Below, piece after piece: positions 10,090 through 17,355 of a DNA stretch of 64,000 nucleotides. Location of the stretch: contig SCMY01000008.1 in the NCBI GenBank assembly GCA_005502805.1, forward strand, positions 124,001-188,000, given 5' to 3'. The notes under the pieces were generated by a model that was not told the DNA's origin, searched no databases, and saw only the letters and a program-made list of their open reading frames with translations. This DNA comes from Rhizobiales bacterium 2SD. GTDB taxonomy: Bacteria > Pseudomonadota > Alphaproteobacteria > Rhizobiales > Beijerinckiaceae. Position 1 is the stretch's first letter; each line of letters opens with the position of its first letter. A program made the position numbers and the translations under genes.

Positions 10090-10122
10090 GAGTCGACGCT
10101 AGCTAGCGTTGGCATTGCCATC

Positions 10123-10132
10123 TATGGCCATA
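10123..10132. promoter_or_regulatory. Palindrome in the divergent lyase/LysR promoter region
   Basis: A perfect 10-bp palindrome TATGGCCATA sits inside the 79-base gap between the divergent lyase and LysR genes. LysR proteins usually bind dyads in just this position and regulate both directions, so it is a candidate operator. The assignment rests on location and symmetry only. Confidence 0.4.
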
Positions 10133-10168
10133 TCGATAGAGTCGATCCATTCTTGATATGGGCGCCTA

Positions 10169-11077
10169 ATGAACCTGCGCGATATCGACGTCTTCCATGC
10201 GATCATGGTCAGTGGAGGCGCTGGAGCAGCCGCAGCCCTGCTCAACACATCGCAGCCGGCCATCAGCCGTTCGCTCGCGAAACTTGAGGCCGAGCTCGGG
10301 TTCAGCCTGTTCGATCGCATCCGCGGCCGCTTGGTCCCGACCCGCGAAGCCCTGCTCTTTCACGCCGAGGTGAAGGCCAATCTCGTCGGCCTCGACCGCC
10401 TCAAGTTGCGCGCCGCCCAGATCAAGGAGGTCGGAGCCGGAACCATTCGAGTCGCCAGCCTGTCCGCTCTCGGACATGGCTTGGTCCCGCGGGCGATCAC
10501 GGCGTTCTCGCGTAAGCACCCGCAGGTGCGGGTCAGCTATCAGGTCCGCACCTCCAACGTCGTTCGAGATCTGGTGGCTTCAGGTAGCTTCGACATCGGC
10601 CTGGCGGCCGACGAGATCGACACCGACGGCGTCCTGCACAGCGTGTTCACCACGCCTCGGGCTGTCTGCGTCATGCCGGAGGGGCATCCGCTGGCGAGCC
10701 GGGACCTCGTCAGACCTGCGGACTTGAACGGTGAAAGTTTCCTGGCGCTCGCGCCGGAGGACACCGTGCGGCTCGCCATGGACAAAATCTTTGCCGAACA
10801 CGGTGTCCAGCCCCGCATCTTGGTCGAAACGCCGTATGGCGTGACCATCGCCATCCTGGCGGCGCAGGGCCTCGGCATCGGCCTCGTCAATCCCTTCATC
10901 ATCGCCGACAAGATGATCCAGGGCATCGTCGTCCGCCCGTTCGAACCAGCTGTGCATTTCCGCGCTTTGCTCTTGAAGCCACCTGGCAGCGCGAATTCCC
11001 GCCTCGTCTCAGCGTTCGTTACGGAGCTTTATGCAGCTCGGAATGCATTTTCTACTCCGGAGGGGAGCGAACGCTAG
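10169..11077 (+). CDS. LysR-family transcriptional regulator
   Basis: 302 residues. The N-terminal winged helix-turn-helix reads MNLRDIDVFHAIMVSGGAGAA...TSQPAISRSLAKLE (residues 1-60); the effector domain (about 90-295) has VRVSYQVRTS and LAAQGLGIGLVNPF. It is transcribed divergently from the MetC-like/aapJQMP unit, the standard arrangement for a LysR protein controlling its neighbour. The ligand is probably an amino acid or breakdown product handled by that unit. Confidence 0.9.
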   Translation: MNLRDIDVFHAIMVSGGAGAAAALLNTSQPAISRSLAKLEAELGFSLFDRIRGRLVPTREALLFHAEVKANLVGLDRLKLRAAQIKEVGAGTIRVASLSALGHGLVPRAITAFSRKHPQVRVSYQVRTSNVVRDLVASGSFDIGLAADEIDTDGVLHSVFTTPRAVCVMPEGHPLASRDLVRPADLNGESFLALAPEDTVRLAMDKIFAEHGVQPRILVETPYGVTIAILAAQGLGIGLVNPFIIADKMIQGIVVRPFEPAVHFRALLLKPPGSANSRLVSAFVTELYAARNAFSTPEGSER

Positions 11078-11128
11078 TCATTTGTGGCGCGCAGGGTCGG
11101 AGCCCAATCCGACAAGTCAGCTCATTCT

Positions 11129-11164
11129 AAAAAAGAGGGGGCGGATATTGGATTCCACCCCCTC
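11129..11164 (-). terminator. Rho-independent terminator of the Crp/Fnr gene
   Basis: Stem arms at 11135-11144 and 11155-11164 (GAGGGGGCGG against CCACCCCCTC, one mismatch) with a 10-base loop. Read on the minus strand the stem is followed by TTTTTT, so it best serves the Crp/Fnr gene ending at 11275. It may also stop transcription from the convergent LysR gene. Confidence 0.75.
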
Positions 11165-11242
11165 AAGTCTGGGCTCTTTTGGAGGTTGAGAACCAGCTAG
11201 GCTTCAACCAATATCAAGATTGGCGTATTTCTTGATAAATTC

Positions 11243-11258
11243 TGTGAATAAACTCACA
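11243..11258. promoter_or_regulatory. Perfect CRP-type site between convergent genes
   Basis: TGTGA-ATAAAC-TCACA matches the CRP consensus TGTGA-N6-TCACA at all ten fixed bases. It lies between the Crp/Fnr gene stop and its terminator, in AT-rich sequence, not in front of any recognised gene. Confidence 0.6.
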
Positions 11259-11274
11259 ATTTCCCGATAAATTA

Positions 11275-11955
11275 TCATTGCCATTCGATGACACCTAGAG
11301 CCTTGCTGATTTCGTCCCGCAAATAAGCTTCGTCGGTGATTGCTATGAACCCGTGCGAACTGTCGATCACCCCCTGCTTCGCCAGTTGGCTCAAATGCCT
11401 CGTAACTGTCTCTCGTTGTGAAGCGATCCTGCGCGCCACTTCAGCATGTGTCGGCATCGGCGATATGCGTAGCCGCCCTTGCTCATCCCGGACGCCATGA
11501 CGGATCAGGTCGGCATAAAGCCGCGTCTTCATCGGCAGCAATTTACTCTCGATGTAGAGCTGCTTCATCAAACGCAAGCGGCTGCAGAGCGTTTTTGCCA
11601 CCAGCTCGGCGAACTCTGGCTGGTTGCGGAGCGCTTCCAGAAACTGTCCCCTGTTCAGGACATGGGCAACAGTATCCTCCATGGCTTGGAAATAGGTCGC
11701 AGGCTCATCGCTGCCAAAGGCCGACAAATCGCCGACGAAATCTCCGGCGCCCAGTTCGAGGAATGAAACATCATCCCCCTGGGGACCCAGAAAGAAAACG
11801 ACCACCTTTCCCGTCTCGATCAGGAAGATGTGGCCTGCCTTGTCGTCGGGCTGCTTGATGAACGCCCCTTTGGCGAATTGTCGTCTCGGGAAGCGGCCGC
11901 TCGCGAGTAGGCCCGGAAGTGGAATGACCATCGCTGCCCGAGTCGCTGTCAACAT
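11275..11955 (-). CDS. Crp/Fnr-family transcriptional regulator
   Basis: About 226 residues from the ATG of MLTATRAAMVIP; the frame is open 104 codons further upstream, but that part lacks any domain, so the start is uncertain. A cyclic-nucleotide-binding-like beta barrel (about 20-130) contains GAGDFVGDLSAFGSDEPATY, where the CRP cAMP-pocket Arg-Ser is Ala-Thr, so cAMP may not be its ligand. The HTH reads HAEVARRIASQRETVTRHL; its RETVxR core equals the TGTGA-reading residues of E. coli CRP. No Fnr-type cysteine cluster is seen. It probably reads the TGTGA-N6-TCACA sites beside it and before the porin. Confidence 0.85.
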   Translation of the reverse strand: MLTATRAAMVIPLPGLLASGRFPRRQFAKGAFIKQPDDKAGHIFLIETGKVVVFFLGPQGDDVSFLELGAGDFVGDLSAFGSDEPATYFQAMEDTVAHVLNRGQFLEALRNQPEFAELVAKTLCSRLRLMKQLYIESKLLPMKTRLYADLIRHGVRDEQGRLRISPMPTHAEVARRIASQRETVTRHLSQLAKQGVIDSSHGFIAITDEAYLRDEISKALGVIEWQ

Positions 11956-12547
11956 GGCCGACGCTCGGGACGCTGCGGCGACGGACGAAACCACGGGCAC
12001 GGCACAACCCGCTGCGTCGAAGTGAAGGCCTCTTCGCGCAGCATCGAATGAAATAGCCCTGTCCTCTCGATGCTGCGCGGGGCCGGAGACGCAGCCGCAT
12101 GCCCCATCGCGAAATTGCCAACCGAGCTCATTCGACCGACCGAGCGGATGCTTCGCCGTGACAGGCAAAGGTCGGATGCCAGTGATCCTTGAAATGAGCC
12201 GTGCTCGGCAAACGTGCGCCATCAAGTACCGCGAAGGTCGCGTACGAAGAAAGGCAGCCAGCCACATGAATTGCGCTGTCTTGTAAGAGGACTATTCGTG
12301 TATCCCGTTGGACCGAGCCTCCTGAAATCCGGAAGATAGCTTCCCGATTTGGCGCCGAGTTGCCGGTGGTCATTGCTCTTATTTCCTGCCCTGAGACTGG
12401 ATCCGGAGCAGATTGTTCCGTCACCCGCGCAATTGCCGCGAGCGCCCTTACGGTTGACGAATTAGCAGCTTCGGCAAAACGCGACATCGTCGTTCAGTCA
12501 CTCCGTGCTCAATCGTGCGACGATAAAATAAGGCCCTTGTGGCTCAA
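11956..12547. other. Long region without a convincing gene, upstream of the porin control region
   Basis: This stretch separates the Crp/Fnr start from the porin control region. Open frames cross it on both strands, but their codon use is mixed, with ATA, TTA, AGA and AGG codons, unlike the strongly GC-ending codons of the neighbours. I see no domain in any of them. Base composition becomes more AT-rich towards 12500. It may hold a longer N-terminus of the Crp/Fnr protein or decayed sequence. Confidence 0.4.
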
Positions 12548-12562
12548 GTTACAAATTGTAAC
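12548..12562. promoter_or_regulatory. 15-bp perfect palindrome before the porin
   Basis: GTTACAA-A-TTGTAAC is symmetric around a single central base. It begins the array of dyads in front of the porin gene and differs from the CRP-type sites that follow, so a second regulator may bind here. Confidence 0.45.
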
Positions 12563-12563
12563 A

Positions 12564-12579
12564 GGTGAATTTATTCACA
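12564..12579. promoter_or_regulatory. CRP-type site A upstream of porin (one mismatch)
   Basis: GGTGA-ATTTAT-TCACA differs from TGTGA-N6-TCACA at one base. Its centre is 25 bp upstream of site B, and it begins one base after the 15-bp palindrome. Confidence 0.6.
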
Positions 12580-12588
12580 CGTATAAAC

Positions 12589-12604
12589 TGTGAAGAATTT
12601 CACA
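12589..12604. promoter_or_regulatory. CRP-type site B upstream of porin (perfect)
   Basis: TGTGA-AGAATT-TCACA matches all ten consensus bases. Its centre lies 55 bp, roughly five helical turns, upstream of site C. Confidence 0.7.
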
Positions 12605-12643
12605 TGTGCTCAAATTGCAACGAGGTAAGACTCTATTTGTTTG

Positions 12644-12684
12644 TGTGAATATTTTCACAGAGAGGGATTTTACAGGATTATACC
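12644..12684 (+). promoter_or_regulatory. CRP-type site C (perfect) with overlapping porin promoter
   Basis: TGTGA-ATATTT-TCACA at 12644-12659 matches all ten consensus bases. A -35-like TTCACA (12654-12659) overlaps the downstream half-site and a -10-like TATACC lies at 12679-12684, 19 bases on. A site overlapping the -35 box would either help polymerase directly or block it. The porin start is about 65 bases further on. Confidence 0.6.
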
Positions 12685-12747
12685 AATGCTGTCCGGTTGA
12701 TTCAAAAGGCTCAACCAGGACAAAGACCAATTCAATTGGAGGTATTG

Positions 12748-14058
12748 ATGAAGAGCTTCGTTTCGGTATTGGGCATGGCTACGGCAGCGTTCACCGTGGC
12801 CGGCACTGCTGGCGCTGCCGACCTGCCGTCGCGCAAAGGTGCTCCGGTAGAATATGTCCGTGTCTGCACGCATTTCGGCCAGGGATTCTTCTTCATTCCG
12901 GGGACAGACACTTGCGTCAGGATCGGCGGCCGCGTCCGGGCGGAGTACCTTTACGACCAGCCGTTCAGCCGCAACTTCGATGCTTCCGGCTTCCGGGCTC
13001 GCGGCCGACTGAACCTCGATGCGCGCACGCACACGGCCTTTGGCACCCTGCGGTCGTTCGTGCGGTTCGACATCAACCGCGACAGCGGCGGCTACCGCGC
13101 GCCAGGTTCCACGTTCCAGACCGTCAGCGCCTCAAACACGGTATTTCTCGACAAGGCCTTCATCCAGTTCGGCCCGATCACGGCCGGACGCGCCCAGTCC
13201 TTCTTCGACTTCTACGCCAATGATCTGAACTGGGGCCTGCTGCGCGGCTCGGACGTGTCGACACAGCTCTTCGCCTACACAGCCACCTTCGGCAGCGGCT
13301 TCAGCGCCACTCTGTCGGCGGAGGATGGCGCCGAGCGCCGGTTCAACACCTTTGACAGCGTACCGTTCGGCCCGCCGATCTCGACTGGCGGCAACAGCAT
13401 GCCCGACGTGGTCTTGAACTTAAATCTCACGCAGGGCTGGGGCTCGGCTCAATTGTCCGGCGCGATCCACCAGATCAAGTCGGCGAACGGCAACACGGCC
13501 ATCAATGCCGACACCCAATATGGCTTTGCCGGTCTCGCCGGCTTGAAGATCAATCTGCCCATGCTGGCGCAGGGCGACCTGCTCTGGCTCCAGGGCGTCT
13601 ATGCCGAGGGCGCCGCGGGCTACCTGGGAGCGGGCACCTACGGCAGCTTCCCCAACATCAATCCCGTTCAGATCGGCGGCATCCTGCTCAACGCCTTCGA
13701 TGCGGTCGCCGTCCCCGACGCCGCCGGTACGGCCACGTTGAAGAAGACGAAGGGCTATGCGCTGACGGCTGCGCTGCTGCACTACTGGACGCCGACGATC
13801 CGGCAGACTGTCTACGGTTCGTACCTGAACATCGACAGCGCCACGAACCCGAACGTAAACGTCACCGACTTCAAGGAATACCGGGTCGGCTCGAACCTGA
13901 TCTGGTCCCCCGTCGGCGGGCTCGATATCGGCGTCGAGGTTCTCTACACGAAGCTCGATCCCAAGGGGCGCGTTCCGGACCTCAACCGAGGCGGCAACTT
14001 CACGCTTGCGTCGAGTGACTCCGTCTCGGCCCGGCTTCGGATCCAGAGGGACTTCTGA
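12748..14058 (+). CDS. Outer-membrane porin (Porin_2 type)
   Basis: 436 residues. GGAGG lies 5 bases before the ATG, and a signal peptide MKSFVSVLGMATAAFTVAGTAGA is cut before ADLPSRK. The mature N-terminus has the family motif VCTHFGQGFFFIPGTD then TCVRIGGRVRAEY, followed by alternating beta strands (RGRLNLDARTHT, LRSFVRFDIN) and a terminal aromatic RIQRDF for outer-membrane insertion. It forms a general diffusion channel. Upstream lies a dense array of CRP-type dyads, so expression is probably under the nearby Crp/Fnr-family regulator. Confidence 0.93.
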   Translation: MKSFVSVLGMATAAFTVAGTAGAADLPSRKGAPVEYVRVCTHFGQGFFFIPGTDTCVRIGGRVRAEYLYDQPFSRNFDASGFRARGRLNLDARTHTAFGTLRSFVRFDINRDSGGYRAPGSTFQTVSASNTVFLDKAFIQFGPITAGRAQSFFDFYANDLNWGLLRGSDVSTQLFAYTATFGSGFSATLSAEDGAERRFNTFDSVPFGPPISTGGNSMPDVVLNLNLTQGWGSAQLSGAIHQIKSANGNTAINADTQYGFAGLAGLKINLPMLAQGDLLWLQGVYAEGAAGYLGAGTYGSFPNINPVQIGGILLNAFDAVAVPDAAGTATLKKTKGYALTAALLHYWTPTIRQTVYGSYLNIDSATNPNVNVTDFKEYRVGSNLIWSPVGGLDIGVEVLYTKLDPKGRVPDLNRGGNFTLASSDSVSARLRIQRDF

Positions 14059-14065
14059 TGTCGCC

Positions 14066-14093
14066 CGGACCCTCGGCCACCGTCGAGGGTCCG
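14066..14093 (+). terminator. Hairpin after the porin gene
   Basis: Perfect 10-bp stem CGGACCCTCG / CGAGGGTCCG with an 8-base loop, starting 7 bases after the porin stop. Only a short CTTCT follows, so it is either a weak intrinsic terminator or a 3' mRNA-protecting hairpin. Confidence 0.6.
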
Positions 14094-14172
14094 CTTCTGC
14101 CGCGTCATTGCCCCGGGGCACCGATCGGGCGGCGCGGCAGCCACTCACCTCGAAGCGTCGGAAGTCCATACG

Positions 14173-14484
14173 ATGAACCATGAGCAATGCCGCGTCGCGC
14201 GCGCGATGCTGGGCTGGAGCGCCAAGGAACTCAGCCGGAAGTCGCATGTCGGAGAAAGAACGATTCTCGAATTTGAGAATAAGGTTCGTAACATCTCGTC
14301 TCGAACAAGTGGAAAATTGCGGTCGTTATTCGCCGTGAATGGCATCGAATTCATTCTCGATGACGTCGGAATTGGATTGAGGCGTCGCTTTAGTATCGAC
14401 GAATATATAGATATATACGGAAAAAAATATCCGCGGACGCGCCCCAATGATTTGGACGCACTGGAGATCGACGCCACCGGGTAG
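14173..14484 (+). CDS. Small XRE-type helix-turn-helix protein
   Basis: 103 residues. The N-terminal part (residues 5-55) is a Cro/CI-like HTH: CRVARAMLGWSAKELSRKS then VGERTILEFEN. The C-terminal half (IEFILDDVGIGLRRRF...IDIYGKKYP) has no recognised domain. Codon use is more AT-rich than in the flanking genes (many TTT, ATA, AAT codons), which together with the IS/integrase debris just downstream suggests acquired DNA. Such proteins often regulate mobile or toxin-antitoxin loci; the target here is unknown. Confidence 0.65.
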   Translation: MNHEQCRVARAMLGWSAKELSRKSHVGERTILEFENKVRNISSRTSGKLRSLFAVNGIEFILDDVGIGLRRRFSIDEYIDIYGKKYPRTRPNDLDALEIDATG

Positions 14485-14499
14485 AGATCAAAGGGAGCT

Positions 14500-14760
14500 G
14501 ATCTGAGGCGCGACCATTTGCCGGACGCCTGAGGGTAGGGTTCCGGCCTTCGATCACGGCGGTGAGCTGGGTGTCCCACGGGGACTTTTGCAGCAGGATC
14601 GGCGGCTCGTTGCCGATGGTCCCTTACGGTCGATCCTCGTTGTCGTATCTGATCCGAGCCTCCATCTTTCCAGCTGCATCCGCAGCCGTCAGGAACCAGT
14701 GCATGTTCAGGCACTCGCTGCGGAAGCGGCGGTTGAACGCCTCGATGAAGGCATTGCCCC
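14500..14760 (-). pseudogene. Remnant of an IS3-family transposase (OrfB C-terminal end)
   Basis: On the minus strand from about 14758 the frame reads GNAFIEAFNRRFRSECLNMH then WFLTAADAAGKMEARIRYDN, EDRP, a TAA stop where the family has HG, and GTIGNEPPILLQ. This is the conserved C-terminal part of IS3-family integrase-type transposases. The DDE Asp residues are missing because the 5' part is absent, and the internal stop (around 14632) inactivates what is left. The 5' edge abuts an integrase-like fragment. Confidence 0.75.
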
Positions 14761-14813
14761 TTGCGACGGATCTGGGCTCTCCAGGAACCGGATTTTAGTT
14801 TAGTGAAGGTGGC
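14754..14813 (-). pseudogene. N-terminal fragment of a tyrosine-type integrase
   Basis: About 20 codons read ATFTKLKSGSWRAQIRRKGQ on the minus strand. This matches the start of phage-type site-specific integrases, which often begin M-x-TFTKLxSGxWRAQxRRKG. The frame then runs straight into IS3 transposase sequence in another frame, so the integrase is truncated after its first strands. It lies about 110 bases from the dusA start and points away from it. The match is short, so the identification is tentative. Confidence 0.5.
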
Positions 14814-14926
14814 CTGTCGTGTGAGCTCCGTGTGCACTGACGCCTCGAAAACCGGAAAATGGGGCGTGCCGTGGCGCAAAAATCGAGTACACACGACGCG
14901 ACCTGACGATCTGACGTTGTTGAAAA

Positions 14927-15928
14927 ATGCAGGAATACCAAGCATTTAGATTTTCTACGGCCCCTATGATGGATTGGACTGACCGGCATTGCCGGATCGT
15001 CCATCGTCTGATGTCGCGCCGCGCCCGGCTCTACACCGAAATGGTGACGGCGCAGGCGGTGGTGCGCGGCGATCGGCAACGGCTGATCGGCTTCGACGCG
15101 ATGGAACACCCCGTCGCGCTCCAGCTCGGCGGCAATGATCCGGCCCTTCTGGCAGAGGCGGCGAAGATCGGTGCCGATTTCGGCTATGACGAGATCAACC
15201 TGAATTGCGGCTGCCCCTCCGACCGCGTGCAGGGCGGGGCTTTCGGCGCCTGCCTGATGCGCGAGCCGGCGGTGGTCGGCGATAGCGTCGCTGCGATGAA
15301 GGCGGCGGTTTCGATCCCCGTCACGGTGAAATGCCGCATCGGCGTCGACGATCAGGACCCGGAAGCGGCACTCGATGCGCTGACCGCCTCCGTGCGTGCG
15401 GCCGGCGTCGATGCGCTTGTCGTCCATGCCCGCAAGGCTTGGCTGCAAGGGCTTTCGCCCAAAGAGAACCGCGAGATCCCGCCGCTTGACTATGAGCGCG
15501 CCTATCGTTTGAAACGCGCCAATCCCGATCTGATCGTCTCGCTCAACGGCGGCATCAGGCACCCCGACGAATGGCTGCCGCATCTTGCTCATCTCGACGG
15601 CGTCATGCTCGGCCGCGAAGCCTATCAGAACCCCGAGGTCCTGCTCGCGGTCGATCCGCTGCTCTTCGGCGAGGACGCCCCGGTTCCGGACGCTTTCGCA
15701 ATGCTGGAGGCGCTGGAGCCTTACATCGCCGCTCATCTCGAACGCGGTGGGCGTCTGCACGCCTTCACCCGCCATCTCGTCGGTCTGTTCCCAGGCCGGC
15801 GCGGCTCGCGCCTGTTTCGCCGTCATCTCGCCGAGCACTGCGTCGCGGCCGGCGCAGGGCTTGCCGAGCTGCGTGCTGCGATCGCTCATGTCGAGCGTGA
15901 AGCCCCACCGGCGATTGCCGCAGAGTGA
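14927..15928 (+). CDS. dusA: tRNA-dihydrouridine synthase A
   Basis: 333 residues. An FMN-dependent TIM barrel with STAPMMDWTDRHCR (residues 10-23), the catalytic Cys96 in NLNCGCPSDRVQGG, VKCRIGVDD and HARKAWLQGLSPKENR, all DusA-specific. It reduces uridines in the D-loop of tRNA. The start has no visible SD and the first eight residues (MQEYQAFR) differ from the usual N-terminus; integrases that target dusA rebuild its 5' end, and an integrase/IS relic lies directly upstream. Confidence 0.95.
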   Translation: MQEYQAFRFSTAPMMDWTDRHCRIVHRLMSRRARLYTEMVTAQAVVRGDRQRLIGFDAMEHPVALQLGGNDPALLAEAAKIGADFGYDEINLNCGCPSDRVQGGAFGACLMREPAVVGDSVAAMKAAVSIPVTVKCRIGVDDQDPEAALDALTASVRAAGVDALVVHARKAWLQGLSPKENREIPPLDYERAYRLKRANPDLIVSLNGGIRHPDEWLPHLAHLDGVMLGREAYQNPEVLLAVDPLLFGEDAPVPDAFAMLEALEPYIAAHLERGGRLHAFTRHLVGLFPGRRGSRLFRRHLAEHCVAAGAGLAELRAAIAHVEREAPPAIAAE

Positions 15929-15934
15929 GTGCCG

Positions 15935-16387
15935 ATGGCTGACCAGGTGATTGATCCCGCTCTCGTCGCCCGGATCGAGGCGAGCTTCGCCAAGCAGGCG
16001 ATGATGACGACGCTCGGCGCCCGGCTCCTGCGCGTCGCGCCGGGAGAGGTCGAGATCGCCATGCCGGCTTCGCCGCATCTTTCGCAGCAGCACGGTTTCG
16101 TCCATGCCGGTGCGGTCGCGACCATCGCCGACAGCGCTGCCGGCTATGCCGGGCTCACCACCATGCCGGCCGGCAACGGCATCCTCACCGCCGAGTTCAA
16201 GATCAACCTGCTGGCGCCCGCGATCGGTGACGAGCTGGTCGCCAAGGGCAGGGTGGTCAAGGCCGGCCGTACCCTGACGCTCGCCATGGCCGAGGTCTTC
16301 GCGGTGACGGATGGCAAGCCCAGGCTCTGCGCCATGCTGACGGCGACGCTGATGGCGATCGTCGCGCGCGAGGGCGTCAGCGACTGA
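15935..16387 (+). CDS. PaaI-family hotdog-fold thioesterase
   Basis: 150 residues from the ATG of MADQVIDPAL; a GTG two codons earlier is possible. The hotdog signature QQHGFVHAGAVATIADSAAG (about residues 50-70) and the strand GILTAEFKINLLAPAIGD are typical of PaaI/YigI acyl-CoA thioesterases, with His-Gly-Phe-x-His as likely active-site region. The substrate is unknown. It starts 6 bases after dusA and is probably co-transcribed with it. Confidence 0.85.
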   Translation: MADQVIDPALVARIEASFAKQAMMTTLGARLLRVAPGEVEIAMPASPHLSQQHGFVHAGAVATIADSAAGYAGLTTMPAGNGILTAEFKINLLAPAIGDELVAKGRVVKAGRTLTLAMAEVFAVTDGKPRLCAMLTATLMAIVAREGVSD

Positions 16388-16394
16388 GCTCGGA

Positions 16395-16422
16395 CGGTCA
16401 CGGCGACATGTCGCCGTGACCG
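16395..16422. terminator. 28-bp perfect palindrome after the thioesterase gene
   Basis: The sequence CGGTCACGGCGACA is followed directly by its own reverse complement, giving a 12-bp stem with a tight loop, 8 bases past the thioesterase stop. No T-run follows, so it may be a transcript-end hairpin or a protein-binding dyad. Confidence 0.5.
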
Positions 16423-16508
16423 GTCGATGCATGCCTGCCTTGCCGCTCGAACCTTGCCCTTTCCGGCCAAAAGCCTAAGAGCAGCCCGACCTGTCCTGGC
16501 TCGGGTGC

Positions 16509-17345
16509 ATGATGATCGCCGGAATTCCCCTGAACGACCTGATCTTCCTCGCGGTCTCGCTGATCGCGGCGGGCGCCGTCACCGGCCTGCTCGCCGGCCT
16601 GTTCGGCGTCGGCGGCGGCGCCGTCATCGTGCCGGTGCTCTACGAGGTCTTCCGGGTGATCGGCGTGCCCGAGGAAGTCCGCATGCCGCTCGTCGTCGGT
16701 ACCTCGCTCGCCGTGATCATCCCGACCTCGATCCGCTCCTATCGCGCCCACCTCGCCAAGGGCCTGGTCGATACCTCGATCATCAAGATCTGGGCCGTGC
16801 CGGTAGTGCTCGGCGTGCTCGGCGGCAGCCTGATCGCGCGCTATGCCCCGCCGGACGTGTTCAAGGCGGTCTTCGTTGCGGTCGCTTTCGCCAGCGCCAT
16901 GCGCCTGCTTTTCGCCTCCGACCGCTGGAAGCTCGGCGACGACATGCCCGGCCCCTTCCTGATGCGGATCTACGGTCTGGTCATCGGCGTGCTCTCGGCG
17001 CTGATGGGCATCGGCGGCGGCCAGCTCTCCAGCCTGTTCATGACCTTCTATGGCCGGCCGATCCATCAGGCGGTCGCGACCTCCTCGGGCCTCGGCGTGC
17101 TGATCTCGATCCCCGGAGCGCTCGGCTACATCTATGCCGGCTGGCCGAAGATGGACATCCTGCCGCCGCTCTCGCTCGGCTATGTCTCCTTCATCGGTTT
17201 CCTGCTGTTCATCCCGACCTCGATCTGGACGGCGCCGATCGGCGCGCGCCTGGCGCACCGGCTCTCGAAACGCCGGCTGGAGGTCGCCTTCGGCATCTTC
17301 CTGCTGGTGGTCTGCGCCCGCTTCTTCTGGTCGCTTATCGCCTGA
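16509..17345 (+). CDS. TauE/SafE-family anion exporter
   Basis: 278 residues and about eight membrane segments. Two glycine-rich repeats GLLAGLFGVGGGAVIVPVL (residues 24-42) and VLSALMGIGGGQLSSLFM (around 160-177) are the hallmark of the TauE/SafE (DUF81) family, which exports sulfite, sulfoacetate or related anions. No sulfonate-degradation genes sit beside it, so the substrate cannot be fixed. Confidence 0.85.
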   Translation: MMIAGIPLNDLIFLAVSLIAAGAVTGLLAGLFGVGGGAVIVPVLYEVFRVIGVPEEVRMPLVVGTSLAVIIPTSIRSYRAHLAKGLVDTSIIKIWAVPVVLGVLGGSLIARYAPPDVFKAVFVAVAFASAMRLLFASDRWKLGDDMPGPFLMRIYGLVIGVLSALMGIGGGQLSSLFMTFYGRPIHQAVATSSGLGVLISIPGALGYIYAGWPKMDILPPLSLGYVSFIGFLLFIPTSIWTAPIGARLAHRLSKRRLEVAFGIFLLVVCARFFWSLIA

Positions 17346-17355
17346 GGCGCACGCC

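Noticed and set aside
12128..12487. Minus-strand open frame of 119 codons between the Crp/Fnr gene and the porin
   Set aside because: Codon third positions are mixed with several rare codons, no SD, signal or domain is visible, and it overlaps the possible 5' extension of the Crp/Fnr frame.
14795..16432. 545-codon minus-strand open frame opposite dusA and the thioesterase
   Set aside because: It is the antisense shadow of two clear genes; low-complexity Arg/Gly/Asp composition and no recognised motif.
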